Under the pieces are notes generated by a model. The model was given only the letters and a program-made list of their open reading frames with translations, made no database searches and was not told where the DNA came from. The translations under genes were made by a program, and so were the position numbers. DNA of 64,000 nt, taken from a virus. Where the stretch lies: the IMG/VR virus record IMGVR_UViG_3300020578_000006, positions 124,001 to 188,000 of that record; one strand, given 5' to 3'. Numbering within the stretch: position 1 is the first letter of the stretch; each line of letters opens with the position of its first letter. Shown in pieces: positions 42,594-50,701 of the stretch.

Positions 42594-42595
42594 TC

Positions 42596-42811
42596 ATGAT
42601 AACATTTAAACAATTTGTAATGAATGAAGAAAATGTAGCCGGGGACGGAGGTGTTTTTGGATCAGCTGCTAGTATGGGACATGGAGGTGATGTCGGCAAT
42701 ACTGATTTTTACGCACCCGGTGCAGCATTTTTGGCCAAACCTCTTTTTAAAGTAAAAGGCAAAAAAAATAAAATACTTGTACAAAGAAGAAATAAGTTTA
42801 AATACTTCTGA
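42596..42811 (+). CDS. Small capsid-targeted-like protein
   Basis: The product is 71 aa, taking the ATG at 42596 (the frame is open much further upstream over uvsY). MITFKQFVMNE-E is a close analogue of the T4 internal protein leader MKTYQEFIAE. The mature part is Gly-rich (GDGGVFGSAASMGHGGDVG) with a very basic C-terminus (VKGKKNKILVQRRNKFKYF) suited to DNA binding. Overlaps the GIY-YIG-like gene by TGATG. Confidence 0.7.
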   Translation: MITFKQFVMNEENVAGDGGVFGSAASMGHGGDVGNTDFYAPGAAFLAKPLFKVKGKKNKILVQRRNKFKYF

Positions 42812-43227
42812 TGGACCTAGGTCATTGGATTTTAAAAGAGGGTATATCTTTTAATGAATCGTCATTTGGATTCATTTATGAGATATGCAATACAGTTACA
42901 GGTAGAAAATATGTAGGTAAAAAGCAATGTCAGAGTAAACTAAAGCGTAAACCCTTAAAGGGCAAGAAAAATAAAAGAATAGAAATAAAAGAGTCTGATT
43001 GGAAAAGCTATACAGGGTCGTCAAAAGAGCTTAATGAAGATATTGAAAAGTACGGTAAAGACAAATTTACTTTTACTATATTACATGCATGTGGGTCTAA
43101 ATGGGAATTAGGATATAGAGAAATAAAAGAGCAGATAGAAAGAGATGTAATCTTAAGAGATGATTATTATAATGGCATTCTAAATGTCAGGATAGGGACG
43201 CCGCCTAAGAATTTTAGTATTGACTAG
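42811..43227 (+). CDS. GIY-YIG-type nuclease-like protein
   Basis: The product is 138 aa. FGFIYEICNTVTGRKYVGKKQ reads as the GIY...YIG strand pair (here FIY and YVG), followed by the ESDWKSYTGSSKELNEDI motif and the FTFTILHACGSKWEL segment of the phage GIY-YIG subfamily. A late two-gene unit with the 71-aa protein. Could be a packaged or free-standing endonuclease. Terminator-like stem at its end. Confidence 0.7.
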   Translation: MDLGHWILKEGISFNESSFGFIYEICNTVTGRKYVGKKQCQSKLKRKPLKGKKNKRIEIKESDWKSYTGSSKELNEDIEKYGKDKFTFTILHACGSKWELGYREIKEQIERDVILRDDYYNGILNVRIGTPPKNFSID

Positions 43228-43240
43228 TACTAAAATTCTT
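43207..43240 (+). terminator. Rho-independent terminator
   Basis: Perfect 13-bp inverted repeat (43207-43219 with 43228-43240), 8-nt loop, then TTATAATTT. The left arm is inside the last codons of the GIY-YIG-like gene. Confidence 0.7.
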
Positions 43241-43253
43241 TTATAATTTAAAG

Positions 43254-43787
43254 ATGAGAGGAGTTTATTTTGAAGATAAAAACCTTGGCATACGATTTGC
43301 AAGTTGTCAAGTTATTTTTGATAGGGAAATAGAGCCACAATTGACAGAGGATGTTATTAAGTATGGGCTTGAAAAGAATAATCGTTTAAAAAGACAGTTT
43401 ATAGTATACAGGGTGGCCTCGTTTTTTACAGATTCTCTTGGTAATAGTATCAATGTTAAGACTGTTTTCTTGCTTCCAACAAAAATAATCTCTCAACATT
43501 TTAGCGGAGAAGATATTTTTATATACAACAGTTTTAGAAATATTTTTAATATTTTATCAATTAATTTTCTTAATACAGATTTATCTCAAGCAGACTTTCA
43601 GAACATACTTGGCAAGAATACGGGAGAAAGTAAAGAACTTAAAGCAAGAATAACTAATAATTTATATAAGCGCGGTACACCTAACCTTACAAAACTCTAT
43701 TCTTATCTTAAGAAATACAAAATACATAAGCTACAAGAGGATATATCTCAAAACATTAAGATCAAATTAGGGTTGTTTGTAGCATAA
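43254..43787 (+). CDS. Unknown protein
   Basis: The product is 177 aa: a beta-rich first half (GIRFASCQVIFDREIEPQL, VKTVFLLPTKIIS), then helices and a Lys-rich end (TKLYSYLKKYKIHKLQEDI). It follows the terminator, with no clear late box or TTGATT-class promoter; readthrough is possible. No family recognised. Confidence 0.6.
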   Translation: MRGVYFEDKNLGIRFASCQVIFDREIEPQLTEDVIKYGLEKNNRLKRQFIVYRVASFFTDSLGNSINVKTVFLLPTKIISQHFSGEDIFIYNSFRNIFNILSINFLNTDLSQADFQNILGKNTGESKELKARITNNLYKRGTPNLTKLYSYLKKYKIHKLQEDISQNIKIKLGLFVA

Positions 43788-43790
43788 ATA
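43783..43790 (+). promoter_or_regulatory. Late promoter box
   Basis: CATAAATA at the stop of the 177-aa gene, 7 nt before the ATG at 43798. Confidence 0.6.
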
Positions 43791-43797
43791 TAATATA

Positions 43798-44154
43798 ATG
43801 AAGTTTTTAGCTAAGCTAGCAGAAGAATATAATAAACTAGAAGTTGAAAAGCCTCAATGGGTGGAAGAATATGTTACACCCACAACACCATCTTCAACAG
43901 TTGCAACCACACCCTCTACATCAATAACAGGTACTAAGCCAGGTAGTAATCTAGGTAAAGCCATACAAGACACTCTTGATGTTCAAATTGACCCGGAATT
44001 GGCTAAGAAAAAAGAAGAATTAGATAATGTTTATAAGCAAGTAGCGGATGCCCTTAAGAAAAAGGCAATGGACGCAACAAATAAGCTTAAACAAACATCG
44101 AGTGAATTAGCCGCTACCCCAACGACAGCAGTGCCGTCGGTTCCAGCGGTATGA
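43798..44154 (+). CDS. Putative capsid-targeted internal protein
   Basis: The product is 118 aa. MKFLAKLAE-E is a capsid-targeting-like start with an LAE site. Then a Thr/Pro/Ser-rich linker (about 28-55) and a Lys/Glu-rich coiled coil (PELAKKKEELDNVYKQVADA). No enzymatic domain. Coupled to the next gene by ATGA. Confidence 0.68.
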   Translation: MKFLAKLAEEYNKLEVEKPQWVEEYVTPTTPSSTVATTPSTSITGTKPGSNLGKAIQDTLDVQIDPELAKKKEELDNVYKQVADALKKKAMDATNKLKQTSSELAATPTTAVPSVPAV

Positions 44155-44495
44155 AATTTAATAAATTACTAGAAACAAAATATAGAGAGCTTTTCGAGCA
44201 AGTACCTCCTCAAGATTTAAACATACCTGCTCCGGAAGCTCCTGTAGCTGCACCGGCGCCGGCTGCTGCTGTTCCTCCAGCTGAACCGCCTCAGCAGAAG
44301 CCATTAACACCTGAAGGCGAAGTATTTTTAATTAATCTTATCCGTAAAGCCTTGTTTATGAACCCTGATGATCTAGGATTAAAGACAATTAAGGAGTTAC
44401 CAGAAGTAAATGCAAAAAACGCGTCTGAGATTTTAGATAAGATTGTCAAGTTAATGCAAGTAGAAGCTATTGATTTGGATGTAAATACGAAATAA
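44151..44495 (+). CDS. Putative capsid-targeted internal protein
   Basis: The product is 114 aa. MKFNKLLE-T and RELFE-Q give two possible gp21 sites. About 25-52 is an Ala/Pro-rich linker (PEAPVAAPAPAAAVPPAEPP); the C-terminal half is a small helical domain (FLINLIRKALFMNPDDLGL, ILDKIVKLMQVEAIDL). Function unknown. Confidence 0.68.
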   Translation: MKFNKLLETKYRELFEQVPPQDLNIPAPEAPVAAPAPAAAVPPAEPPQQKPLTPEGEVFLINLIRKALFMNPDDLGLKTIKELPEVNAKNASEILDKIVKLMQVEAIDLDVNTK

Positions 44496-44549
44496 TTAAA
44501 AAGTATTCTAATACTATTGACGTTATTACTAATAAGGAAGTTGGTGGTC

Positions 44550-44557
44550 AATAAATA
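44550..44557 (+). promoter_or_regulatory. Late promoter box
   Basis: AATAAATA, 5 nt before the ATG at 44563. Confidence 0.7.
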
Positions 44558-44562
44558 ATATT

Positions 44563-45447
44563 ATGAATAGGGACATTAAGTTATTGTTTGAGGCTTATAA
44601 TAGTATTAAAGAGGCAGAAGATACTAACATAGACACCTTTCATAAAGAATTGGCCAAACAATGGGCTAGTTTATTCTTAGATAAATTACATGAGTATCCT
44701 ATTACCAGTAGATCGGCACACTTAGAAAGATTGCTTGATGGTTCATTAGAAGTTTTTAAGAAGTATATTCTAGATGATATTAAATCTAAAAAACTATCTT
44801 ATTTAAAGGCAGACGCTTTTTCAAAAAGCGAAGATGCTCAAAGCATTGTAAAAAAATTCACAGTAGTAAGTGGAGGTGTAGATAACACCAGTGATGTAGG
44901 TTTTGATTTGAGTGAAGTGGACCACGAGCAAGCCCAGAGCTTGCAAGATGTAGTAGACAGAACAATTGAAGACATGGAGAATGATGAAGATTTTGCAGAT
45001 ACTTTTCCTCAAGAATACAGAGAATTTAAGAACAATATGTTTATTATGTCCACCGATAGTGGTGATTTTGTGGCTGTACTTCCAGGGCATTTAGACGAGA
45101 AGCAAGTATTTGCAAAATTGGCATCAGCTTTCAGTGAAGATAAAAAAGGCCTATCAGATCAAGAATATCACCAAGCCCGTAAATTTGGGCTTGAAAGCGC
45201 AGGAGAAGTGGTCGGTAAAGGCCCTATAAAGATTCAGCTGACTAAAGACCAGACTTTATTATGCACAAGAGATGGACGGGAGCAAGAAGTAAAGTTCGTT
45301 AAAGGTGTTATATTTAATTGTGATGAATGGGTAGGGGATTATTATCATTGTGAATCAAAGAAATATGGTGGTGTTGCCGTATTTCCTCCAGACATTAAGC
45401 TATTAAGCGCCCCAGAGGGCACAATTACTCATCTAACTCCAGAGTAA
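44563..45447 (+). CDS. Putative capsid-targeted internal protein
   Basis: The product is 294 aa. MNRDIKLLFE-A matches the leader type of the 292-aa protein at 29363 (SKLIFE-A). The mature part is acidic, with a helical domain (about 20-95), an acidic linker and an alpha/beta end (FIMSTDSGDFVAVLPGHLD, YYHCESKKYGGVAVFPPDI). No family recognised. It immediately precedes the nuclease-NTase-ligase operon. Confidence 0.7.
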   Translation: MNRDIKLLFEAYNSIKEAEDTNIDTFHKELAKQWASLFLDKLHEYPITSRSAHLERLLDGSLEVFKKYILDDIKSKKLSYLKADAFSKSEDAQSIVKKFTVVSGGVDNTSDVGFDLSEVDHEQAQSLQDVVDRTIEDMENDEDFADTFPQEYREFKNNMFIMSTDSGDFVAVLPGHLDEKQVFAKLASAFSEDKKGLSDQEYHQARKFGLESAGEVVGKGPIKIQLTKDQTLLCTRDGREQEVKFVKGVIFNCDEWVGDYYHCESKKYGGVAVFPPDIKLLSAPEGTITHLTPE

Positions 45448-45483
45448 ATGTAAAGGTTTACCTGTTTACTTAGTTTATTAACA

Positions 45484-45491
45484 TATAAATA
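45484..45491 (+). promoter_or_regulatory. Late promoter box of the nuclease-NTase-ligase operon
   Basis: TATAAATA, 4 nt before the GTG at 45496. Confidence 0.75.
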
Positions 45492-45495
45492 ACAA

Positions 45496-46665
45496 GTGGC
45501 TTACATATCCCTAAAAGACCTATATTTTGAAGACGTAGCCGGCATAACTGTGCCTCCGCTGCCTAGACAACAGGTAAATACACCCCCGGTCAAAGTTTTT
45601 GTGCCGGGTGATGAATATGTACCTCAAACACCGTGGACAGAATACGATATATCTCCAGATTTATTTCAAAAAACAGCAGGTGGGGATAAGGAAGGTACTG
45701 GTAGAGGAGAATACAGTATAGCATGTATATTGTATGGGTTCAAGACTAAGGAACAAGTGGATAAAGCATCTGGTAGAATTATACAAGGCGGGGGAGCTTC
45801 TTTTGACGTGGTAGGACCAGATAAACGCAAGTATGAGGTAAAAGAATTAACTAAAGCTGTACGTACAGGAACGGAAGGAACCGGGGTTTTTACAGATATC
45901 CTTAATTCGACAATAGAATTGTTAGATGCTATACTAAAGGAATTTAATACGCTAGACGCCCAGGGTAAGCAGACCATAAACAATATGATTCTAAATAGCA
46001 ATACAGTAAAAAGCACTATTCTTAACAGAAAAAGTCAAAAGGGACATTTTGACGCTATTAAAGACAGGTGGAGCTTAGATGAATATTTAAATGACATAAA
46101 GCGTAAAGCCCCAAGAGAGCTCTCTAAAGGTATTCTTATTTCTCCTATTTTAAATTTAGGTCAATATAAAGAAGAGCGCCCTTACGTAATTTTTTCCTTA
46201 AAACAATTAGTTGATGTATTAAACGAGATTGCCTCTACACAAGTCGCAACAGGCAATGAAGAAGGTACACCTAATCCAGCTGTAAGGGATATCGCCGATA
46301 CTATCAATAAACATTACAGCGTACAAGGTGATGAGAAAGAAAAAGAATTTTTCAAAAAAGAGGCAGAGAAAATTGATAGGGCATTAATTCAAAAGAGATG
46401 TAAGGAATTTAAAAAATGTACTGATGAATTATCTTTTAGAAAGCAAATAATAGCACTTAATTTGTCAGGAATGCTTAAGCTAATTCAAGATAAAACTCAA
46501 GATATTGTTGAGAATTTATTTCCAAATGATGGGTTATTTGCAGTAAACAGCCAAGGCTTTCAATACATTCCGCATAGTAAGTTAAATACCTATCTTGCTT
46601 TTGATACAATAAGTTCAGGAAGTGTAAAGATCAAGCAAAAAATAGCTAGTAATGAAACCATTTAA
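45496..46665 (+). CDS. Putative capsid-targeted PD-(D/E)XK nuclease-like protein
   Basis: The product is 389 aa with a GTG start fixed by the late box. The start VAYISLKDLYFE-D is leader-like. RGEYSIACIL (Glu72), GASFDVVG (Asp104) and KYEVKEL (Glu114, Lys116) follow the E...D...ExK order of PD-(D/E)XK nucleases. The rest is helical and Lys-rich. A late, possibly co-injected nuclease. The catalytic reading is from motif spacing only. The next gene starts inside its last codons. Confidence 0.6.
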   Translation: MAYISLKDLYFEDVAGITVPPLPRQQVNTPPVKVFVPGDEYVPQTPWTEYDISPDLFQKTAGGDKEGTGRGEYSIACILYGFKTKEQVDKASGRIIQGGGASFDVVGPDKRKYEVKELTKAVRTGTEGTGVFTDILNSTIELLDAILKEFNTLDAQGKQTINNMILNSNTVKSTILNRKSQKGHFDAIKDRWSLDEYLNDIKRKAPRELSKGILISPILNLGQYKEERPYVIFSLKQLVDVLNEIASTQVATGNEEGTPNPAVRDIADTINKHYSVQGDEKEKEFFKKEAEKIDRALIQKRCKEFKKCTDELSFRKQIIALNLSGMLKLIQDKTQDIVENLFPNDGLFAVNSQGFQYIPHSKLNTYLAFDTISSGSVKIKQKIASNETI

Positions 46666-47278
46666 ACAATTTCTTACAGAACAAAATGGTAGTAGTATAG
46701 GTTTTTTTCCTGGAGCATTTAAACCGCCTCACAAAGGCCATTTTGATACTGCAAAACAAGCTGCAACAATTAATGATGCAGCAGTAATTTTAGTTTCAAA
46801 AATAGATAGAGATAACATATCAGCCGACGACTCAATGTTTGTCTGGGAGACTTATAAACAGTATCTACCAAAAAACTTGTATGTGTTTTCAGTTCAAGGG
46901 TCCCCTGTTTTAACTATATATCAAATTACAGACATCCTTAACAATGGTGTTTTTACCCCCACACCTAGAGCCCCTACCCCTCTACCTGCGGCAACAGAAA
47001 TAGCAGATTTGTTAAGAAAGTTTAACCCACCTTACAGTGTTAACCTTTATGCAAGTCAAGAAGATACAGAAAGATTTAAATCATTCTATGGACCAAGTAA
47101 AGAGATTTTCCAAGGAAAAAACGTACAAAGTATTGCTATGAAAGATATTTCTCGACTAGCGTCTGCGACAGATGCACGTGCAGCATTGTTAAAAAATAAT
47201 GCAAAGGGGTTTCATTCTTTATTACCAAATATTGCAGATCAAAGTAAAGAGGCTATCTTTAATCGATTAAAAAAATGA
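46652..47278 (+). CDS. Capsid-targeted-like HxGH nucleotidyltransferase
   Basis: The product is 208 aa. MKPFKQFLTE-Q is nearly the T4 internal-protein leader. FFPGAFKPPHKGH (HxGH at 27-30) is the cytidylyltransferase/NMN adenylyltransferase signature, and ISRLASATDARAAL resembles the C-terminal ISsT..R motif. It transfers a nucleotidyl group; the substrate (NMN, pantetheine phosphate, sugar phosphate or other) cannot be read. Overlaps both neighbours. Confidence 0.78.
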   Translation: MKPFKQFLTEQNGSSIGFFPGAFKPPHKGHFDTAKQAATINDAAVILVSKIDRDNISADDSMFVWETYKQYLPKNLYVFSVQGSPVLTIYQITDILNNGVFTPTPRAPTPLPAATEIADLLRKFNPPYSVNLYASQEDTERFKSFYGPSKEIFQGKNVQSIAMKDISRLASATDARAALLKNNAKGFHSLLPNIADQSKEAIFNRLKK

Positions 47279-48636
47279 AATCTTTTAAACAATTCTTGCT
47301 CAAAGAGCAAATTATAAAAGAAGAGCGTACTTCTTATTTTTCACCACATCTCTCACATTTAGAAGACTTAGCTGTAGAGAACGGTAAAGCAGGATTTAAA
47401 GATTTTCTGACACATGTAAATTTAATTTCTAAAAAGATTCAAGGCTACGAATCAGAGCAAGAAATTAATGCAAAAATAGATGGAAGCCCTGCTATTTTGT
47501 TTGGTATTGATCCAAAAACTAAGACTTTTTTTATATCATTAAAATATGTAGTGGATGAATCTACCGATACAATAAAAGAAAATGCAAAACTCTTTCATAC
47601 ATCAGAAGAGATAGATCAAGCTATGTCGGATAGACCAGATTTTGCATCTAGGCTTAAAAATTTATTAGAGCAGTTAACACCAGCTTATGATAATTCTGGG
47701 TTAATATATCAAGGTGATGTTTTATACGCTAGTCAAGAAGATAAAAAAAGAGTGAAAATAGGTACAGAAGAGTTTATTACTTTTGAACCAAACACTATAA
47801 TGTATGCTATTCCTATGGATGATAAATCAGAACTATTTCATAAAGTATTAAACTCTTCAGTGGGGGTAGTTGTTCATGATAGTTTTAAAGGGGTAGTAGA
47901 TAAAGAATCGGGGATAATAAAACTTGTACCGGCGTCTAAAAACATTGACAGTTTGATTGCTAGTAGTACAAATTCAAAAGCATTCATAAAAGGTAGCAAT
48001 TATCGTACTTTTGCTTTTGATATACCCGATAAATTTTTTGATAATCTTAATACACTTATAGTGGACGCTAGTAAGCATATAAACTCTATTTCTGATGAAT
48101 TTAATAATGAATATGTGTCGCCTGGTAGGGGGGCGCCTTCTAGCCAAATCCTAGATATGTTAAAGCGCTATTTAAATAAGCAACTTGACCTAGAGGACTC
48201 AGGACTGTTTGGGGCAGCAAAGACTAGCGGTAGATTAAACTTTAATGCATTTTACAAGGGGTTTCAACAATATGTTGAGTCGCAGATAACAAAAGGTATA
48301 GAAGGACTTGGACCTAAGGGTCAAGCCCAACGCCAGCAAAGACTTAGTATTGTTCAAAGCTTTTTACAGAACAACGCAGCTAATTTTGAGCATCTATTAA
48401 CAGCTACCTTTGAGATGGTAAAAATTAAGTACCTTATTTTTAATATACTGTCTCAACTAGATACTAAGCTAACACAGCATGCTTTTTACAGACTTCCCGA
48501 TGGCTCGTATGTTAAAACAAAAGATGAAGGCTATGTTTTGTTTGCTGGTAATAATCAAGTAAAGATTGTAGATAGAGTAGATTTTTCTAAGATGAACCGC
48601 TTAGTTGGCGGTAGGCGCAGAACCCTTATTACCTGA
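47275..48636 (+). CDS. Capsid-targeted-like KxDG nucleotidyltransferase (ligase fold)
   Basis: The product is 453 aa. Leader MKSFKQFLLKE-Q. The ligase superfamily motifs appear in order: KIDGSPA (motif I, Lys67), LIYQGDVLYA (III-like), DEGYVLF (IV, Glu418) and VKIVDR (V, Lys430). This matches a family I recall as DUF6267 in T4-like marine phages. It could be a polynucleotide ligase or another covalent nucleotidyl enzyme. Start ATGA-overlaps the NTase gene; its end overlaps a convergent gene by 36 bp. Confidence 0.72.
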   Translation: MKSFKQFLLKEQIIKEERTSYFSPHLSHLEDLAVENGKAGFKDFLTHVNLISKKIQGYESEQEINAKIDGSPAILFGIDPKTKTFFISLKYVVDESTDTIKENAKLFHTSEEIDQAMSDRPDFASRLKNLLEQLTPAYDNSGLIYQGDVLYASQEDKKRVKIGTEEFITFEPNTIMYAIPMDDKSELFHKVLNSSVGVVVHDSFKGVVDKESGIIKLVPASKNIDSLIASSTNSKAFIKGSNYRTFAFDIPDKFFDNLNTLIVDASKHINSISDEFNNEYVSPGRGAPSSQILDMLKRYLNKQLDLEDSGLFGAAKTSGRLNFNAFYKGFQQYVESQITKGIEGLGPKGQAQRQQRLSIVQSFLQNNAANFEHLLTATFEMVKIKYLIFNILSQLDTKLTQHAFYRLPDGSYVKTKDEGYVLFAGNNQVKIVDRVDFSKMNRLVGGRRRTLIT

Positions 48637-49215
48637 TTCGTTAATAGCATTTAATGCTTCAAGATTAAAAATTGTTTGGCGTAATACAGATTCTAGAACT
48701 TCTTTACCCTCACCGTACAGCATATCTCTTATTTTAGATACTATTTTTAATTCATGTGAATTTTCATCTGCATCAAACTCACCGTCTTTTCTAAATTTGT
48801 TATATTCAAGATAGTTTTTAACACTCTCAATATAGCTTGCAGCTAATGTAATTTTACTGAATACCCAAGGTTCTAAATCTTGATTGTCTTTTAGTAGATT
48901 GTAAAGAGCTTTTGACCCGTTATGAATTTTATATAGTTCGTTCTTTGCCATATCAGCTTCAGATTCACCAGAACCGGTAGAGGGTTCAACAGGGGTAATT
49001 TTTGAAGAATCTTCACAATTTTCACTATTTTTACACTGTAAACAATCTTCACCATCTTCACACCCACAAGATTTTTTATTAAGCTTTATTACTGTTGATG
49101 TGTTATTGGAAGGTACCATATTCGTGGTTTCGGCCGCGGGGCCCAGGTTTAATTCATTAACTACAATCTGGGTATAAGCTTCGGAAATTTTTTCTAATTC
49201 ACCTTTTCTGCTCAT
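48601..49215 (-). CDS. Putative capsid-targeted protein with Cys cluster
   Basis: The product is 204 aa. The start SRKGELEKISE-A offers an ISE site, and VVNELN a second. A Cys cluster (CGCEDGEDCLQC, then ENC) at about 50-67 probably binds zinc or another metal. The C-terminal half is helical (WVFSKITLAASYIESVKNY). A similar Cys pattern occurs after the amber stop at 52244. Own late box 6 nt before the ATG. Confidence 0.68.
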   Translation of the reverse strand: MSRKGELEKISEAYTQIVVNELNLGPAAETTNMVPSNNTSTVIKLNKKSCGCEDGEDCLQCKNSENCEDSSKITPVEPSTGSGESEADMAKNELYKIHNGSKALYNLLKDNQDLEPWVFSKITLAASYIESVKNYLEYNKFRKDGEFDADENSHELKIVSKIRDMLYGEGKEVLESVLRQTIFNLEALNAINESGNKGSAPTAN

Positions 49216-49221
49216 TTTATA

Positions 49222-49229
49222 TATTTATT
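49222..49229 (-). promoter_or_regulatory. Late promoter box
   Basis: AATAAATA on the minus strand, 6 nt before the ATG at 49215; 2 nt from the opposing box. Confidence 0.65.
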
Positions 49230-49231
49230 CA

Positions 49232-49239
49232 AATAAATA
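49232..49239 (+). promoter_or_regulatory. Late promoter box
   Basis: AATAAATA, 8 nt before the ATG at 49248. Confidence 0.6.
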
Positions 49240-49247
49240 CATAATAT

Positions 49248-49664
49248 ATGCGTAGTTACAAAGAATTTTTCTATGAACAAATACTAGGGGCTACGGAAGG
49301 TATTACTATTCAACATGTTGGAAACGTTAGAGCCACTGTAGACACTGGTAACAGCGGTTATAATGTACTTCATGCAGAAATAATTGATGGTGCAAAAGAG
49401 GGACATGTAAAATTTAAAACAGTAAACGACAAAGTGTTAGAATTGCCTGTAAAAGAGTTTATAACGGTATCCGGAAATAATAATACCAACGATAGACCAG
49501 TAGTAGAGTTAGACTGTAGCTTGGGCCAAGAACAATTTAATAAAGTTCCTTTCAGCCTTGCGGACAGAAGTCAGCAAGATACCCCTGTTCTCTTAAGTAA
49601 AGATTTTATAAAATTAAATGGCGGTGTTGTTAATGTTAATATTAACAGCGAAATTAAAAAATAA
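49248..49664 (+). CDS. Capsid-targeted-like retropepsin-fold aspartic protease
   Basis: The product is 138 aa. MRSYKEFFYE-Q is a leader of the T4 internal-protein type. VRATVDTGNSGYNVLHA carries a DTG catalytic triad (32-34), HVKFKTVND and RPVVELDCSLG follow, and FSLADRSQQDTPVLLSKDF matches the family of RimK-associated retropepsin-like proteases, where fsL.DRs...yPvLlGr is diagnostic. Possible roles: virion maturation, or cutting a host protein after injection. Confidence 0.72.
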   Translation: MRSYKEFFYEQILGATEGITIQHVGNVRATVDTGNSGYNVLHAEIIDGAKEGHVKFKTVNDKVLELPVKEFITVSGNNNTNDRPVVELDCSLGQEQFNKVPFSLADRSQQDTPVLLSKDFIKLNGGVVNVNINSEIKK

Positions 49665-49950
49665 CATTGCTTACCCCTATACAACTTAAGACATATCTTA
49701 AATTGTATGCGTTAATTTTATCTACCACACACACGGTAGGTGAGTAAACAAATTCACTATCAACCCTCATTCCGATCTCTTCCCCAGGTAACAAAATATC
49801 ATCCACATAGTCCATAGCCCCTCTTCTTTTTAAAAAAGAATAATATGGGTCTTTCGGCTCACCTTCTACAATTACATTATAATGACAAAACTCGTGTGCA
49901 TAAAAGGTAAGATCTCTAAAACAAGAAATACTGGAAGGAGGATTAACCAA
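49654..49950 (-). CDS. Small unknown protein
   Basis: The product is up to 98 aa. The start is uncertain: the frame opens with TTG at 49950, with GGGGAG directly before it, and the next ATG is 45 codons further in. DLTFYAHEFCHYNVIVEG and VDDILLPGEEIGMRVD look like a genuine small fold. It overlaps the protease gene end by 11 bp. No family recognised. Confidence 0.5.
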   Translation of the reverse strand: MVNPPSSISCFRDLTFYAHEFCHYNVIVEGEPKDPYYSFLKRRGAMDYVDDILLPGEEIGMRVDSEFVYSPTVCVVDKINAYNLRYVLSCIGVSNVIF

Positions 49951-49991
49951 CTCCCCGCGTATAATTAAATTACACTAATTATTTAGTCAAA

Positions 49992-50648
49992 TTAGATTAA
50001 TTTTCGGTTTTGTGCGAACTCAATAAACTTGTAAAATTCGTTTCTAGAATTATCTTTATCATCTAGAAAAGCACCAGACATTCTTGCGGTACGCATAGTT
50101 GAATCATGTCTAATGCCACGGTTAGAGCAGCATGTGTGAGCGGCCTCAATCATAACAGCTACTCCTTTATTCTTAATACAAACTTCATCAATATACTTGT
50201 GAATTTGCATTGTAAGGTTTTCTTGTACTTGAGGGCGACGAGAAAACCAATCCACAATACGATTTAATTTACTCAATCCAATCACCTTACCGTCCTTTGC
50301 AGGAATATAAGCAACGTGGGCAAACCCCATAAAAGGTGCGTGGTGGTGTGAGCAGAGCGATGTAACTTTAATATTGGTTTGAGATACAATACCATCATAC
50401 TTATCTACATTATCAAACGCGGTAATCTTAGGCGGCTCACTATAACATCCCCAGGCAAAGTCTTCTACAAATGCCTTAGCAACCCTAAAGGGGGTGTTGG
50501 CACTATTTGGATCGTTTCTCCAATCATAACCCAAAGCGTCCATGTATGCTTCATACGCGGCCGCGGCCTTTAGTATAATTTGATTTCTCTCTTCCTCGGA
50601 ATGTGGATGGTTATGATTGGCAAAAGCTAGCTTTTTCTTATTAAACAT
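49992..50648 (-). CDS. folE: GTP cyclohydrolase I FolE
   Basis: The product is 218 aa. VTSLCSHHHAPFMGFAHVAY and AHTCCSNRG supply the zinc ligands (Cys, His, Cys), and GLSKLNRIVDWFSRRPQVQE is the conserved active-site block. It converts GTP to dihydroneopterin triphosphate, the first step towards preQ0 (and folate). With QueD, QueE and QueC it completes a route from GTP to preQ0. ATG 6 nt after TATAAT. Confidence 0.95.
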   Translation of the reverse strand: MFNKKKLAFANHNHPHSEEERNQIILKAAAAYEAYMDALGYDWRNDPNSANTPFRVAKAFVEDFAWGCYSEPPKITAFDNVDKYDGIVSQTNIKVTSLCSHHHAPFMGFAHVAYIPAKDGKVIGLSKLNRIVDWFSRRPQVQENLTMQIHKYIDEVCIKNKGVAVMIEAAHTCCSNRGIRHDSTMRTARMSGAFLDDKDNSRNEFYKFIEFAQNRKLI

Positions 50649-50654
50649 ATTATT

Positions 50655-50681
50655 ATTATATCAATAATGTTAGATAATCAA
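50655..50681 (-). promoter_or_regulatory. Sigma70-like promoter of folE
   Basis: TTGATT (50681-50676), 15-nt spacer, TATAAT (50660-50655), 6 nt to the ATG at 50648. The plus-strand late box starts at the next base, 50682. Confidence 0.75.
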
Positions 50682-50689
50682 GATAAATA
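50682..50689 (+). promoter_or_regulatory. Late promoter box
   Basis: GATAAATA, 12 nt before the ATG at 50702, adjoining the folE -35. Confidence 0.5.
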
Positions 50690-50701
50690 ATCAAACATTC
50701 T

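Noticed and set aside
42392-42595. N-terminal extension of the 71-aa protein over uvsY
   Set aside because: Antisense to uvsY; the leader-like sequence begins at the ATG at 42596.
46652-47278. Firm naming as NMN adenylyltransferase
   Set aside because: HxGH is shared by many nucleotidyltransferases; the substrate is not readable.
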